Assembly (NCBI GenBank): GCA_030077755.1
Contig: JAQJZZ010000007.1
Location: 1,798,001-1,862,000 of the forward strand
DNA length: 64,000 bases
From: Filosporella fistucella
Taxonomy: Eukaryota; Ascomycota; Leotiomycetes; Helotiales
Direction of reading: 5' to 3'
In this document: positions 11,226 to 22,981 of the stretch, piece after piece
Layout: each line of letters opens with the position of its first letter
Numbering within the stretch: position 1 is the stretch's first letter
Translations under genes and position numbers: made by a program
The notes under the pieces: generated by a model
What the model was told of the DNA's origin: nothing
Seen by the model: only the letters and a program-made list of their open reading frames with translations
Database searches by the model: none

Positions 11226-13224
11226 GGATTGTGCGTGAAATGATGCCCTTGCACCTTTCAGAACTGGTTTTCCAAAGCAACCCTCCTATGCAACCTTTAT
11301 ATGCTAGCCCAGAGCAGCAGTTTTTCTTGGCTGGATGAAGTGTGTATCTTTCGTTGCCAGAGTAATTTTTCCTTGGTAGGATTGTATATTGTGTATAGTA
11401 GATGATGGTGATCATGGATATGATGTTGGATACCCAAAGCGGCATTTGGATACGATGGGGATGAATACCATTGCAACTTCACAAAGTTCGATTTACTTCG
11501 GGGGACACAAATGCTCTTGGCTACAGTCACGTGACACGCCTTTACCACGCGTTGAAGTGACCCTCTTTGGTATCAATTCGGTTCATGTTGCTTCTCAGAC
11601 GAGTGCGCAATGGCTTGCAGCAAGTTGCTCTAACTTCACTACCTGTTGACGCTCCGCTGGCCCTCCGGGGGCCACTGCCGTGGAGGCCGAGAAATCCTAT
11701 CGGTATCTAGGCATGAGGTAACTTCAAAACTCGGTTCTTTATGCCCCCAGCAAGCCTTCATTCATGTACCCTCACCTATGAATCCATTCTAAGAATCCAT
11801 TCTAGTTAAGCTTAGAACAACTAGACATCTAAGATTTTTCAAGATTTTCAAGCAGCGGCGATCTTGTGATTAAGGTCAACTGACTTGACATATCTTTATC
11901 CTGCTTCCATTACTAGGTAGTATTGCGGCAATATTGGATCTTTATCTCTTATTCAGTTAGATCTCGGACATATTACATGCGATATGATTTTTTGATCATC
12001 ATATTATTCTCTTGCAAGTAATGACAAGAACAAGCTAGATAAAGGTAGGAACCATTTATTTTCATGCATCACTTCACATCAAACACGAGCAACAACCACT
12101 TCAGGCAAGGGCAGAAAGAATTTGATTTAAAGAAATCTCGTGCATCCTGTAGCCAATACAATTTCTGCGGATTTTAGCTATTAAGAGAGCCGGCTCCTGT
12201 CAAGAACTGATTATATTCTCCTCCAAAATCAACATCTGAATCAAGACTCCAGAAAAACAATAACTCACTAACACACTCAATATCTTTCTTCCTCCAACCC
12301 AAATCCACGCTCAGAGATGTATCAAGCAACTCCCCGCTCTTCTGCCATCTTCATCCCCATGCAAAGCTCTGCCGCCGGCCGAGAAGCATACCGGACTGTC
12401 CCCGAACTATTCCAGATTTCACATTCCCTGCTTCTGCCACCCGCTCCCAGATCAGACCGCCAAGGACTTATCGTGTGCTCCAACTGCATATGAGTCGGGG
12501 ACCTTGTAGATGGGTTGTACCTGAAGCACGGAGAGCAGACAGGCGATGAAGAAGGATGAAAGAGAGGGATCTTGGAAGAGAGTTATTGTGTGGAGTTCAG
12601 TAGGATTTTTGATTGTGATGTTTTGGATGGCTTTGAAGTATGAAGGAGGTAAAGGGTGTTGTACAGATTTTCCGAAAGGATGAGGTTCGTGCGTTGAAGA
12701 CTGGAAACCGCAAAGGAAGTGATTCTGCTTCATTCCTCCTCGGTTCCTAAAGTTCTTGATGAAGTGTTAGCGAATAGTCACAAGGAAACACTTGAAAGAT
12801 ACATATTAACTACACATTTTGATGCTTCTCTTATCAGCCTAAACAATACTTTCCAATAACTAGAATATTATACCCCGCATTCCTTGTTCTCTTATTGCTG
12901 TGAAACTTCACAGCGGGCAAGTGATGCCCATGTCACGTGACTCTCCTCATCGTCGCGGAGACTACAAGAAATACTCCAGGCGTGGATGAGTCGCGCTGCT
13001 CAAGACAACTTCAAGACCGCGAAAATCTCCCATCTTCAGGGAGTATTCGCCTACAAAAGAATTACTGTCCATGCATAGTCTATGCAGTCTCATCTCAAAC
13101 CCATCACCAGAAAGAAGTCCCCAAGACATCTCGTGTCACCCATAATCAGCCCCCTGATTCTTCCACCATCTGAGATCCTTCAATAGATCACTCGCTGGGA
13201 TTCTCAAAACCATCTCTGTCAACG
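11226..13224. other. Intergenic with one dispersed repeat copy
   Basis: About 2 kb with no supported gene. It contains the GC-rich 47-bp repeat at 11647-11693 in an otherwise AT-rich stretch. A minus-strand frame of 93 codons (12733 to 12452, true ATG) has one hydrophobic stretch but no known features. The last ~300 bases before 13225 are the leader region of the next gene. Confidence 0.4.
11647..11693. repeat. 47-bp GC-rich dispersed repeat, copy 1
   Basis: These 47 bases are identical to 24373-24419, in the same orientation, while the flanks are unrelated. The unit starts TGACGCTCC and ends GCCGAGAA. Inside it GGCCC/GGGCC and CCAC/GTGG can form two adjacent small hairpins. It is about 70% GC in an AT-rich intergenic region. 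An identical 47-mer at two distant sites cannot be chance, so it is probably the end or core of a short dispersed element. Confidence 0.9.
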
Positions 13225-13893
13225 ATGTCAACCAAACAAAAACCCGTCCTCAGAATCCAAATTCCAGGATCAACAATGCAATCCGTTGTCAACCACCGAG
13301 TCGAGCCGAAAGATGTACCTCTCCCACCATCTCCGCTCCCTGTCCAATTCTCCTATACCGTACACCAATCTTTAATCCACCATCCCGCACTTGTAGTCGA
13401 CCTCACCCCTGTCAACCGAACAATGACACTCTACGACGTTCCCGCCACCACTGAAGGAGAAATGAGAGCAGGAGTCAATGGCAAGGCTGAAGCAGAAGAT
13501 GAAGAAAAGGCATTCCGTTTGCTTGACGAGCGTGTGGAGAAGGGCGTGAAAATGGGAATGGCTCATGTGAGGGGATTTTCGGGAGTGGATAGGGAGATCG
13601 CTGGTGAGTTTCGTTCAGTGTGGAGAACTGTAAAGTTAGACGATGGGGATGTAGATGAAGAGTTTCCATACGGTCTTGAATTTGCTGCCATGATAAAGGA
13701 GCTTCAGACTGTGGAGAGGGATGATGAGATCAAGGCAGAGGAAGCCGAGAAATCAATGTTGTGGAGACTCATGGCTGATGCTCTCGAAGTATTTGGGGGC
13801 CCTTTTGGTCTACTGTTGTTTTCCATTGCTATCTTTCTGATCGTGAGCGCTGTGCTTGTGGTATCAGAGCTGGATGGCATGGGAGAGTTATAG
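13225..13893 (+). CDS. C-tail-anchored protein, unknown function
   Basis: An uninterrupted ATG frame of 222 aa. The N-terminal ~60 residues are Pro/His-rich, and the middle is charged and probably helical (EDEEKAFRLLDERVEKG). One hydrophobic segment near the C-terminus (about 190-213, FGLLLFSIAIFLIVSAVLVV) is followed by only a few residues. That is the layout of a tail-anchored membrane protein facing the cytosol. No family is recognised. Confidence 0.55.
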   Translation: MSTKQKPVLRIQIPGSTMQSVVNHRVEPKDVPLPPSPLPVQFSYTVHQSLIHHPALVVDLTPVNRTMTLYDVPATTEGEMRAGVNGKAEAEDEEKAFRLLDERVEKGVKMGMAHVRGFSGVDREIAGEFRSVWRTVKLDDGDVDEEFPYGLEFAAMIKELQTVERDDEIKAEEAEKSMLWRLMADALEVFGGPFGLLLFSIAIFLIVSAVLVVSELDGMGEL

Positions 13894-15195
13894 GCGACGC
13901 TTTCATGATCATGGAAAATGGAATTGAGGTGAAGGAATTTGAGAGATAGCATCAACTGAAAGGAATGAACCAAAACCCTAATACAGTGCAAAAATAATGA
14001 CAACCCCCTTTTATACACCTCCCACCTCCTCCAAGCCATCAAATCATCACTTGAGAATCCCAGCGCCGTCGAAGATCTTCCATTGGAGACCGTTCAAGCC
14101 GCTTGAAAATCATCCAACGCAACTCTCAAGATTGTTCTTCGGACAATGGGAGATCCAAACGTTTTATCTTTTGTTCACATCTCGCTTGCAATGATGAAAT
14201 CGATGCTTTGCCTCCTCGTGTGAAGTACTTGGTTGAAGTTGACTTCCCATGGAAATTGTGGAATTTCTCAATAATATTTTGGACTCTCTTGGCGAATACG
14301 ATGGCATCGGAGAAGAAGGTAACAGTCTACTTATACCTTCTGCTGCATATCGTCCACTGCTTGAGGATTTCGCTACGCGCGGACTGTCAGGGGCGGAAGA
14401 CTTTGGTCTGTACTTCGGTAATATTGAAGAAGAAGATGATGATGATGAGGAGGAGGAAACATATCCGAATTCAATGACACAGCAGTGAAAGAAGAGCTAT
14501 CTTTGGCTTGCTTATCGCATTTATCAGAGATTTCCGTCTTACTTGAAATATAAATCTGCTTCCTACAGCCCCTGAAACATCGGGTTCAACAAGGCACGGT
14601 TTTCTACCAATGGGAGTCATGATCGCTTGGTTACTCATCAATTACCCCTGAGAACTCTCAATTGTCTTCAACCGCTGATGTTTCTGCCATAATTAATCTC
14701 CAGCGGCCACATCGCACCGTACACAGCAGGACCACCCACTTCTGAAGGGAATGCATGCTACACTCAGTCTCCCACCAGATAAATCGGAGGGAAATATCGA
14801 GGGTCTTCACAAGTTATCACAAACGGTCTCTGGGGACTGCTCATAAACTAACAACCATTGTACTGAAAGTTTCGAGGGCTGGCTCTCGAGATTTGTCAAT
14901 CTTGATATTGCCTTCGATGGAAACAACGAAGTCGAAAAGTTCAGCCAGAAACAAAATCTGATATTTGTGATGCAGGTGTTACAGTGGAACTCATGTTTAA
15001 AAGGTGTGCTGTCTAAGGACCTGAGGATCCTGCCCAGACCAAAGATAGTCTCGATGATGGGAGAGATTTGGATCACAGTCTCCGATCAAATCAAGAGAAT
15101 GATGATCAGGAATAGGAGGCACCCAAGGAGAAAGAAAACCCACCAGAAGACAGCCCTCCAGCGATAGTAAGCAGCGAAAGATGTCTCACCCAAAC
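13894..15195. other. Unresolved region upstream of zinc-finger locus
   Basis: Short frames in all phases. One ATG frame at 14249-14488 encodes 79 aa with a very acidic tail (EEEDDDDEEEE). Coding-like composition occurs around 14100-14480 and 14850-15160, but frames break repeatedly. I could not join them convincingly to the zinc-finger exons downstream. It may be the 5' part of that gene, with several introns, or its decayed remains. Confidence 0.3.
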
Positions 15196-15826
15196 TCATC
15201 TCCACACTTGCAAGCTGTGAGCCATTATCCTCAGAATCACCCCTCAAGATTCCCGAACATGGCCTTCCTTTCCAGTCCTCCGCCACGACATTCCCAGATC
15301 TACTTCCCACCCTAGAAGCGATCTCATCTTCAAATCCATCAGAACCACACGCTTGCCCACATTGCAGCAAACCATACGCCTGCCTTAGCGACATGAAGTA
15401 CGATTCTTTCTCTCTCTCTTCCTCTAGTTCCTTCCCCTTTTTACCCTGATCCCCTTCCAAAACCCCTAAATAATACTCTCCAGAAAATACATCAAACACA
15501 ACACCAAGCCCATCAATTGTCCGCTGCTAGACTGCGGCTATGCATGTGGTCGGCAGGGAGATCTTGTTAGACATCAACATGGTGTGCATAAGGATATGTT
15601 CGGGGAAATGGAATTCTGTTGTACGTTTGAAGAGTGTATTGAGGTAGGGGTGAAGTTCTCGAGGGAAGATGCTTTGGGGAGACATGTTAAGGGAGATCAT
15701 AGCAGAGGTAGGGGTATGGGAGAAGGAGAAGGTGAGGAGAATAAGTTGAGGCTTTGGAAGATAGGGGTGCTGTGTAATGATGCCTACGAACTAAAGAATA
15801 TTTTTCAATCGTTCATTTGCTTTTAG
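15196..15826 (+). CDS. C2H2 zinc-finger-like protein, 5' end unresolved
   Basis: A frame running to 15397 carries CPHCSKPYACLSDM. An 86-nt intron (15398-15483) joins it to an exon reading KYIKHNTKP, CPLLDCGYACG, GDLVRHQHGVHK, then CCTFEEC...FSREDALGRHVKGDH, and a Gly/Glu-rich end at 15826. This spacing is that of fungal three-finger C2H2 proteins, where finger 2 is CX4C...HX4H and finger 3 is CX4C...HX4H. In finger 1 the first expected histidine appears to be Tyr, so it may not bind zinc. The upstream boundary is arbitrary because a stop lies in frame near 15170. A nuclear DNA-binding role is the family inference. The gene may be incomplete or decaying. Confidence 0.4.
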
Positions 15827-16376
15827 GTAAGCCTTATGCTAGTGGGTCTTACAAAATACTCGTTTAGAAAAATAAAGTGGTTCAAGAGCGTTCAGTCCAA
15901 GTTCTGGGAAGGGGGCTCGGTTCGCTCGTACCCCACATACAGCATCTGTCATAAATTTCAATTCCCACCCTCAGAAATCCGGTCGTATTCTCATAGTGGG
16001 TTTCTAACAGAATACCTCGTCTAGAAACTCGTGGAGAGATTGTATGGGCAGCAAAACAAGAAAGTCTGAAGTTTTTACTAAAATATAATTGGTACGGGTA
16101 TAACTCTCACATGCGAATTGTATTAGGAGTTTGATATATTCCCAGGTTATGGTTAGACCATTTAATTTGCACATTATTTTAAGTCCTAAAGAGAATTACT
16201 AGGATCAATATGATACTTTAGTTCAATTCATAGTCAGGTCTCGGGACGAGTGGGAATTTTCAATAACGGAGCGAATTGCCGATACTTAGCCCGGTTCCCG
16301 AGGGTCTAGTTCTGTACTCCGTACATGTGGTATCAATCCAAGGTCTCGGGATTTGGTCTGTATCAACCCCATTGAA

Positions 16377-16396
16377 CGTGACAGGTGCGCTTGAGA
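16377..16396. repeat. 20-bp direct repeat, copy 1
   Basis: The 20 bases beginning CGTGACAGGTGCG recur exactly at 16958-16977, 581 bp downstream in the same orientation. They contain no gene signal that I recognise. Confidence 0.6.
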
Positions 16397-16957
16397 TTTC
16401 TCCAGAGCTTGTTATGCTACCTTATAGGTGGTGAAAATCAATATCGAGTGATATAGGAAACAACTCCGTGATCTATCGCGCTCTGAAACCACTCATTACC
16501 ACCAATTCTCACCTTGGCATTCTAGGCGTTCTGCTCAGCGGCTACCACGGTTCTAGAAGCATGTTTGGTTCACGACTTGACATGAATGCGGTTATCCCAT
16601 GACTTTGAAAAAGGGACCGTTGACCATGGTAAAGGGACCGATGATCTGTGCGATGGCATATTCCTGAGCCACGCAGTTGGGAAACTAAGCCTGCCAATTG
16701 AATCAGTAGCATTGAAGCCATTCATTTCGTAATATAACCCTCCCAATCAAACCCCTAGAAGGGAACTCAAGCTACAATAGTCAAACCTCTAACCAGACTC
16801 CAGATTCACCACGTGAGATACCCCATTAACCACAATAATCCTCACGATGCATGCGAGATTCCAGCCAAGCCCAATACGAAAAAAGAACGAATAAGAAGGC
16901 GATATTCGAATCGGCGGGAACACTTAAAATGGCGGACGCCGTGGCACACGTGTTGAT

Positions 16958-16977
16958 CGTGACAGGTGCGCTTGAGA
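16958..16977. repeat. 20-bp direct repeat, copy 2
   Basis: Exact copy of 16377-16396 with different flanks on both sides. Confidence 0.6.
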
Positions 16978-17622
16978 GAAAGTTCTGTGCCACCCGGACG
17001 CCTTGGACGCTTTTTCCTCCACTCGGAGATCACACGATGGGGATGTCGGGGGAAGGGGAAGCTTAGATCAGCCAGGTGTGTGGAGGCTGATGCCACACGG
17101 ATATTTGATGGAGAATGAGATGAGATTTTTGAGAGGAAGAACATGATGATTATATTAGAATATGTATTAATTATTTAGTATTTGTTATACACATGCATTA
17201 CACGTGTGAGGAACGCATCGCTATGTCTCTCCCAGGCAAGCTGTAGGGCTTGAATTGTTGTCAGAGCGGAGTTGGAGCTGGGCTTCTGTACCCTGCACAG
17301 AAATATGAATCTGCATGCAGGCTTTTAGCCACAATTCTTATCGTCGCCTTTCCCGTCGAACTACCGCTTAATGCAAGATAAGATATATTATATAAATTCG
17401 TACGACTTGAGAAGTTGATAAATACAGGTACCTTATTACTAGTAGTATGAAGTAGGTACTCATTTAATTCCTGTATACGTTCCTCACCTACCTATGTAAT
17501 ATCGACAGCAATAGTCACTTCCACTTGTATAGAATACTAAAATGCGACACGAAGTGGACAGTCGACTCGAAACACGGCCTACACCATTCACAGTACTATG
17601 ACCGTTAGATCTTGCTTGAATA

Positions 17623-17651
17623 CTAGGTAGTAGTTGGCAATCTACCTAGTA
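17623..17651. repeat. Short inverted repeat, 9-bp arms
   Basis: ACTAGGTAG and its exact complement CTACCTAGT are separated by 11 bases. It could be a protein-binding palindrome, but nothing else supports a function. Confidence 0.35.
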
Positions 17652-18153
17652 ATTACCAGGTTTATTCTCCACTCTTCTTCAAGCGCACCAATAACATTCC
17701 CCTTAATAAAGTGTGGCCGGGGAGCCGCCGCGCCACGTTAAAAACCCCGCACTTACAGACATCGAATACCCCAGCTTCTCCACATTCGCCCTCACAATAA
17801 ACCGACCCATTCGATGATTACAGAGTTACTCCGTTGAATATGAACATCTACCTATCCAACCATACGAGCCATATTCATATCCACATGGTTACACGCACCT
17901 TCTACTTAGCATCTAGTACGACTCGGCCAAAGATACACCGACATCCGCTTCGACTAATACAAAGCTTGATCAAAGACCATACTTCGCATACCTGGTCCCA
18001 TGGTCCCCGGAAGAATTGACCCTAGTACATGGAGATGTAACGATGTTTGGTTAAGGAAGTCACAAGTCCGGAGCAAGCTGCTCTCAATCAAGCTAAGATC
18101 GGTATTACTCAGTACGTACAAACAAGAGGAGTGCTCTCGCAGGGATAAACATT

Positions 18154-18159
18154 TATAAA
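18154..18159 (+). promoter_or_regulatory. Candidate TATA box for sugar transporter
   Basis: TATAAA lies 83 bases upstream of the transporter ATG and is followed by a short pyrimidine-rich leader. Confidence 0.45.
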
Positions 18160-18241
18160 CCCAGTCGTCTGCCCCCATTGTCGACGCGAGAGTTTTTGAC
18201 ACCCCGTTCTGTTGTTTCTATAGCTTCAGATATCCGTCAAT

Positions 18242-20016
18242 ATGAGTAACGTCAACAATGAGAAGCCCATCGCGGCTGATGAGGTCGAGGCGCATGTTGC
18301 CAATACTGGGCCGGTTTATGATACCTATGAGAAGGTCGATTATAACAGAACTGGTGCTATCGATGCAGAGAAGATCGAACATGATATGACTGTGCTCCAG
18401 GCCGTCAAGGCCTATCCCGCTGCCAGTTGGTGGGCATTCGTCATGTCCTGCACCATTGTAAGCTTTTCCCTATAATTTCCCTCGGCAAAGATTATTCTAA
18501 CACAATAACAGATCATGGAATCCTACTGCGTTTTCCTAATGGGACAATTCATTGCCACCAAAAGATTCGCCGATGATTTCGGTGTATATAGCGCTATCCA
18601 AAACGGCAATATCATCGAAGCTTCTTGGCAATCTGCTTTCCAGTGCAGTGGACCCATCGGTGCATTGATCGGTGTCTTCATCGCTGGTCCTATCACAAGT
18701 TGGATTGGATATCGCTGGGCTACAATTGGAGGACTCATGGCTTTGAACGCATTCATCTTCATTTTCTATTTCGGAAACAGCCAGGGCATGTTTTTCGCAG
18801 CTCAGATCTTAGAGGGTATCCCGTGGGGTATCTTTATTGCCAATGCTCCAGCCTACTGTGCTGAGATTGTACCCATGAGATTGAGAGCTCCTGCTACACA
18901 GATGTTGCAGATGTTCTGGGCCATTGGTGCTATCATTGTTGGTGGTATCACTTACCACTATCAATCCCGAGATGACCCCTCAGCATACAGGTTCGTCCTC
19001 TTACAGGCCATCAACAAATATGATACTAACAGCCTACCAGAGTCCCAATCGCACTCCAATGGATGTTTCCTACTCCCCTCGCAATCCTCCTCTTCATCGC
19101 TCCTGAATCACCCTGGTGGCTCGTACGAAAAGGTCGTCTAGCCGAAGCCGAGAAAGCAGTCAAACGTCTCGGACGGGCAAGCGCAAATGACAATCCAGCA
19201 GACGCAGTCGCAATGATGCGTCGTACGATCGAGAACGAGAAGAGTGTTAAGCAACCATCTCTCGTCGAACTCTGGAAAGGCAGAGATCTGTACCGTACTT
19301 TGATCGTTTGCGGTGTCTACGCATCTCAAAATCTGACGGGTAATCTGATCGCTAACCAAGCTGTCTACTTTTTCAAACGTACGTTCTCCTTCATCTTTCA
19401 AACTTGAAAAGTATGGCAAACTAACATCCCCTCAGAGGCAGGTATGGCAGACAACACCGCTTTCGCACTCGGTCTCATCACTTCCGCTCTCCAGTGGATA
19501 ATGGTCATGCTCTCCTGGGTTCTTACAACCTACCTCGGCCGCCGCACAATCTACGTCTACGGCCAATTCATCAGCTGCGCTTTCCTCGTCGCCCTCGGTA
19601 TCGCCGCCTCAGTCGGTAAGAGCACAGCAGCTTCCAACGCTCAAGCCTCACTCGGTCTCATCGTCTCTGTCCTCTTCTGTCTCGGCCCCGCCCCAGCGTC
19701 CTGGGTCATCATCGGAGAAACTTCATCCGTTCGTCTTCGCCCTCTTACAACAGGTGTAGGCCGTGGTGCATACTACATCGTCAACATCCCATGTATCTTC
19801 CTCGGAAGTTATATGCTCAACACCGATAAATGGAACCTCGGCGGAAAGAGCGGTTACGTCTGGGCTGGAACAGCATTCATATGTACGCTTATGGCATGGA
19901 TCTGGATACCGGAGATGAAGCACAGATCCTTCCGTGAGATTGACATTCTGTTCCAGAGAAGAGTGCCAGCGCGCAAGTGGAAGAATACGGTTGTGGATAT
20001 TAATGATGATGAGTAG
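18242..20016 (+). CDS. MFS sugar/H+ symporter (hexose or alpha-glucoside type)
   Basis: Four exons (18242-18457, 18512-18990, 19041-19378, 19436-20016) with introns of 50-57 nt give 537 aa, the usual size for fungal sugar transporters. Twelve TM segments are evident. Family marks are WMFPTPLAILLFIAPESPWWL (the PESPWL motif after TM6) and RKGRLAEAEKAVKRL in the central loop. The cytosolic start is acidic, with VDYNRTGAIDAEKIEHDMTV. The C-terminus has PEMKHRSFREIDILF, close to the PET-x-GR-S/T-xEID signature. Location is the plasma membrane, with proton-coupled sugar uptake. The central and C-terminal loops resemble the maltose/alpha-glucoside (MAL permease-like) branch, but substrate cannot be assigned with confidence. 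Confidence 0.88.
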
Positions 20017-21104
20017 ATGGACTACAAGCTCTTGCTTGTTCGAGAAGCTTGGGGCGGAGAAGATTTGTGGAGGTAGTGATGCATGATTAGGGGGATGTGA
20101 AGGATTGTACGAAGTACTTTTGCACTATTCTTCAAATTTATTCGATTCGAGAAAATAGTATCTTCCTAATGTGCCTCTATCTCTATCTTCTTTAAATTCT
20201 GTAATGTTGTTTTCTAAAGATGGCTCAGATTTGAATCCTAAGCTGGAATCAACGTACCTGACTTAACCTACTGAAAATTATTTAGAAGCTAGCCCGCCCC
20301 AAGTGGGAGCAAGTAAAGAAAACATTTGCGGATTCATATATATCCTCCTTCCTCGACCATATACAATCTTAGAGAACATGAATCCTTTTTTTCCGTCTTA
20401 CTTTGTTACTGTAGTTAGATTACTTCACAACGTCGAGCGTGTAAGAGAAAAAATTATCTGGGTTATATCACATGACTTCTCTACTCATCCCCTCCCTAAA
20501 GTGTCTGAACGCGGCTTGCAGACTACCTAGGCTTAATATTTTATATTTGAACGGGAAAGACTCGATCTAAAGGTTCATTATACAATACCTATGCCGCAAC
20601 TTCAAGAGTGTTCGGCATCACGTGCATGCCCCTTCCCCATCACGCACACGCACATTAGTATCCAACCTAATTCTTAAATCCCATCAACTCTTAGATACCA
20701 TTCATTCTCCACACCTATCTCTCAATCTCTAATCCTTATCATCTTTGCCTCTCAAGCTGGAACAGTGAACTGAGACATATTCGCACGGGAGTGGCGGTGT
20801 GCCAACGGCTGTCTTCCTATTTGTTCATCTATCTCACGACACCGCTCTCTCTAACTAGTACTCAGAGATGTCTGTGGGTCAAGCGCATCTGAATGGCTCG
20901 AGAAGTGGATGTTTGAGACGTGGTGAGGTTGTGTACAGTGTCAATATGCAGGGTGTGAGAATGTTGACCGATTGTGGAGAACTCCGCAGCTGAAAATTAG
21001 CACCTGTATTCTGTTTTGTTGTATTCAATTCTAGTGTGTATTTTCGGATACTGTTAATATTCAGATCTTCCTTTCATCTAGCTGGAATTTTTCGTGCACT
21101 GATC
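20017..21104. other. Intergenic
   Basis: About 1.1 kb between the transporter and the aspartic-protease-like gene. Only short frames occur. I looked here for a missing N-terminal lobe of the downstream protein (a D-T/S-G motif) and did not find one. Confidence 0.4.
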
Positions 21105-22659
21105 ATGTATGATATCGAGCTTTTCTGTCTGTGGCTCTCAGCGCTCTCTTCCTCTAGTATTCCACGCCACAACCGCAGTGAGATCTCACACTTTACGATA
21201 GAATCTAGATCTAGTGATGGATTCTTGAGGTTCCCTCTGATTAGAAATGTGAAATTGGGGAGGAGGTCTGGCGTGCATGAGTCTTGTATAAGTACGCATA
21301 CACAAATACAATATCCGAATCCATCAGCGCAATCATCAGAGAATTATACAATACGGCGAGATCATTGTTATACTTGGTCTGAAGATGGCCAGTTTCATTC
21401 CAGATTTCCTAGCTTGGGAAACCGGGTAAATAGTCCTCATATACTTGGAGTAGGATTAGGAGAATGCGCACCAGAAGGGAGTGAAAAGCTATTTGATAGT
21501 CCTCATCTGCAGAACCTGACTATCAGTCATACTATAGCGCTTGATTTGTATAGTACGAAGACAGGAGAAGGTATATATCTGCCCATTCAGCGGTTTGGAA
21601 AGTTACTGAATTGTATAGGATCGATCATTTTCGGCGGGATAGACACGATGAAATATACTGGTTTCATGGGGAGGAATCAGATTGATACAACCTTCTCTCA
21701 ATCAAAAGAGTATAGAGAGTATGCTATTTTTCTCAGAAACGGACTCTATACTAACATTTTCATAAGAAACGACTTTATCAACCTCCTATCACTCGCCTCG
21801 TATCAAGAGTACTCAGGCTCCACCCTTCTCACCCAACCAGATTATAAACATCCTATAACTCTCGACTCCAGATCCCCACTAAGTTATCTACCACTTCCTC
21901 TAATCACATCCCTCCTCCAAACTTTCATCGGCGTAGAACATCACCCAAACGGCTATTTCTCTCTCCCTTGCAGCTACCAAGCCGACATCACCTCAACAAT
22001 CTCCTTCGGATTCTCTAGCTCAACGATTCGTATCCCTCTTCCACAATTCATCACCCGTCAAGGCTCCTCCTGTTTCTTCGGAGCAATCTCAGATGCGGAA
22101 CTAGGATATTCGCTTCTGGGAGGTATTTGCCTCCACTCTCATTCATTACTCCAAAACACAACACATACTAATAGCCATAGATAATTTCCTCCACTCGGCA
22201 TATATCATCCACGATCAAGATCGGAATAGTATATTCATAGCACAAGCTGCAAACTGCGGGACCAAGCTTGTCGCTATCGAGAACACGGATTCCCTCGTTT
22301 CGAAGAGGGGGGGATGTACGAGGAGACAGACGACTTCTAGTAGATCTGTGACGACGAAGAGGAGAAAAATGGTTGGGGGAGTAGAGACTGTGGGGTCTGA
22401 GACGCATAGTTCGAGTTCTTCTGGGGGAGTCAAGACAGTGGTTTGGAGAGAGGCGTCGAGAACGGGGAAGAGGGTGGAACCTACGGTGATTACGATGACG
22501 GGTGTAAACTCGCCAGTTGGGGTGGCGATGAGGGCATCGGGAAGGGGATTCAGGACACCGGGATATACTACGAGGGGATATACTACGAGGGTGGATGTAC
22601 TAAGGACTGTGGTGTATTTGCGTGAGAGGGGTTCAAACGTGAAAGATGTGCGGTGGTGA
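21105..22659 (+). CDS. Aspartic-protease-like protein, catalytic motifs degenerate
   Basis: Exons 21105-22122 and 22181-22659 (58-nt intron, GTATTT ... ACTAAT ... CATAG, phase 1) give 498 aa. The first in-frame ATG is used, though the frame is open further upstream from a GTG. Pepsin-family (A1) marks are ILGVGLGECAP, SHTIALDLYST, GSIIFGGIDTMKYTG, LDSRSPLSYLP in the second lobe, CFFGAISDAELGYSLLGDNFL across the splice, and LHSAYIIHDQDRNSIFIAQA. The N-lobe D-T/S-G triad is absent and the C-lobe triad reads DSR instead of D-S/T-G. Both active-site motifs are therefore lost and proteolysis is unlikely. A Ser/Thr/Arg-rich tail follows, with no clear GPI signal. It may be a pseudo-protease or a gene that has lost an exon. 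Confidence 0.65.
22561..22590. repeat. 15-bp tandem duplication within exon 2
   Basis: GGATATACTACGAGG occurs twice head to tail in the last exon of the aspartic-protease-like gene. It duplicates five codons (GYTTR) without breaking the frame. Confidence 0.8.
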
Positions 22660-22981
22660 TGGGGCAGAGGCTAGGGTCTGAAATACCGATTGAAATGAAT
22701 AAATATGAGCTTGTCTCTTGATAAAAGATCGCACACAGATTACTTTCTAGCTTTGTCTTCGTCTGTTACAGAACAAAGGGTCCAAAACACCCCAGCTCAT
22801 TCTCGACATCTAACTCACCTCCACGACCCTCCCAGCAAACACTAAAGATATCCCTTGGCATGGAACGGCATCACAAACCAGCGTGCTATTTATCAAAACA
22901 TCAATTTTCAAAATGCCCAGAAAATTCATCACAAGTTCCTCAAGCATCCAGACCATAACAAATCCCTCGAACACCATCAAC
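22660..22981. other. Convergent intergenic region
   Basis: About 320 bases between the stop codons of two convergent genes. No other feature is seen. Confidence 0.4.

Larger units (their letters stand above)
15827..18241. other. Gene-poor region upstream of sugar transporter
   Basis: About 2.4 kb without a supported gene. It holds two copies of a 20-bp sequence (16377-16396 and 16958-16977) and a 9-bp-arm inverted repeat (17623-17651). The end is the promoter and leader of the transporter. Confidence 0.4.
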
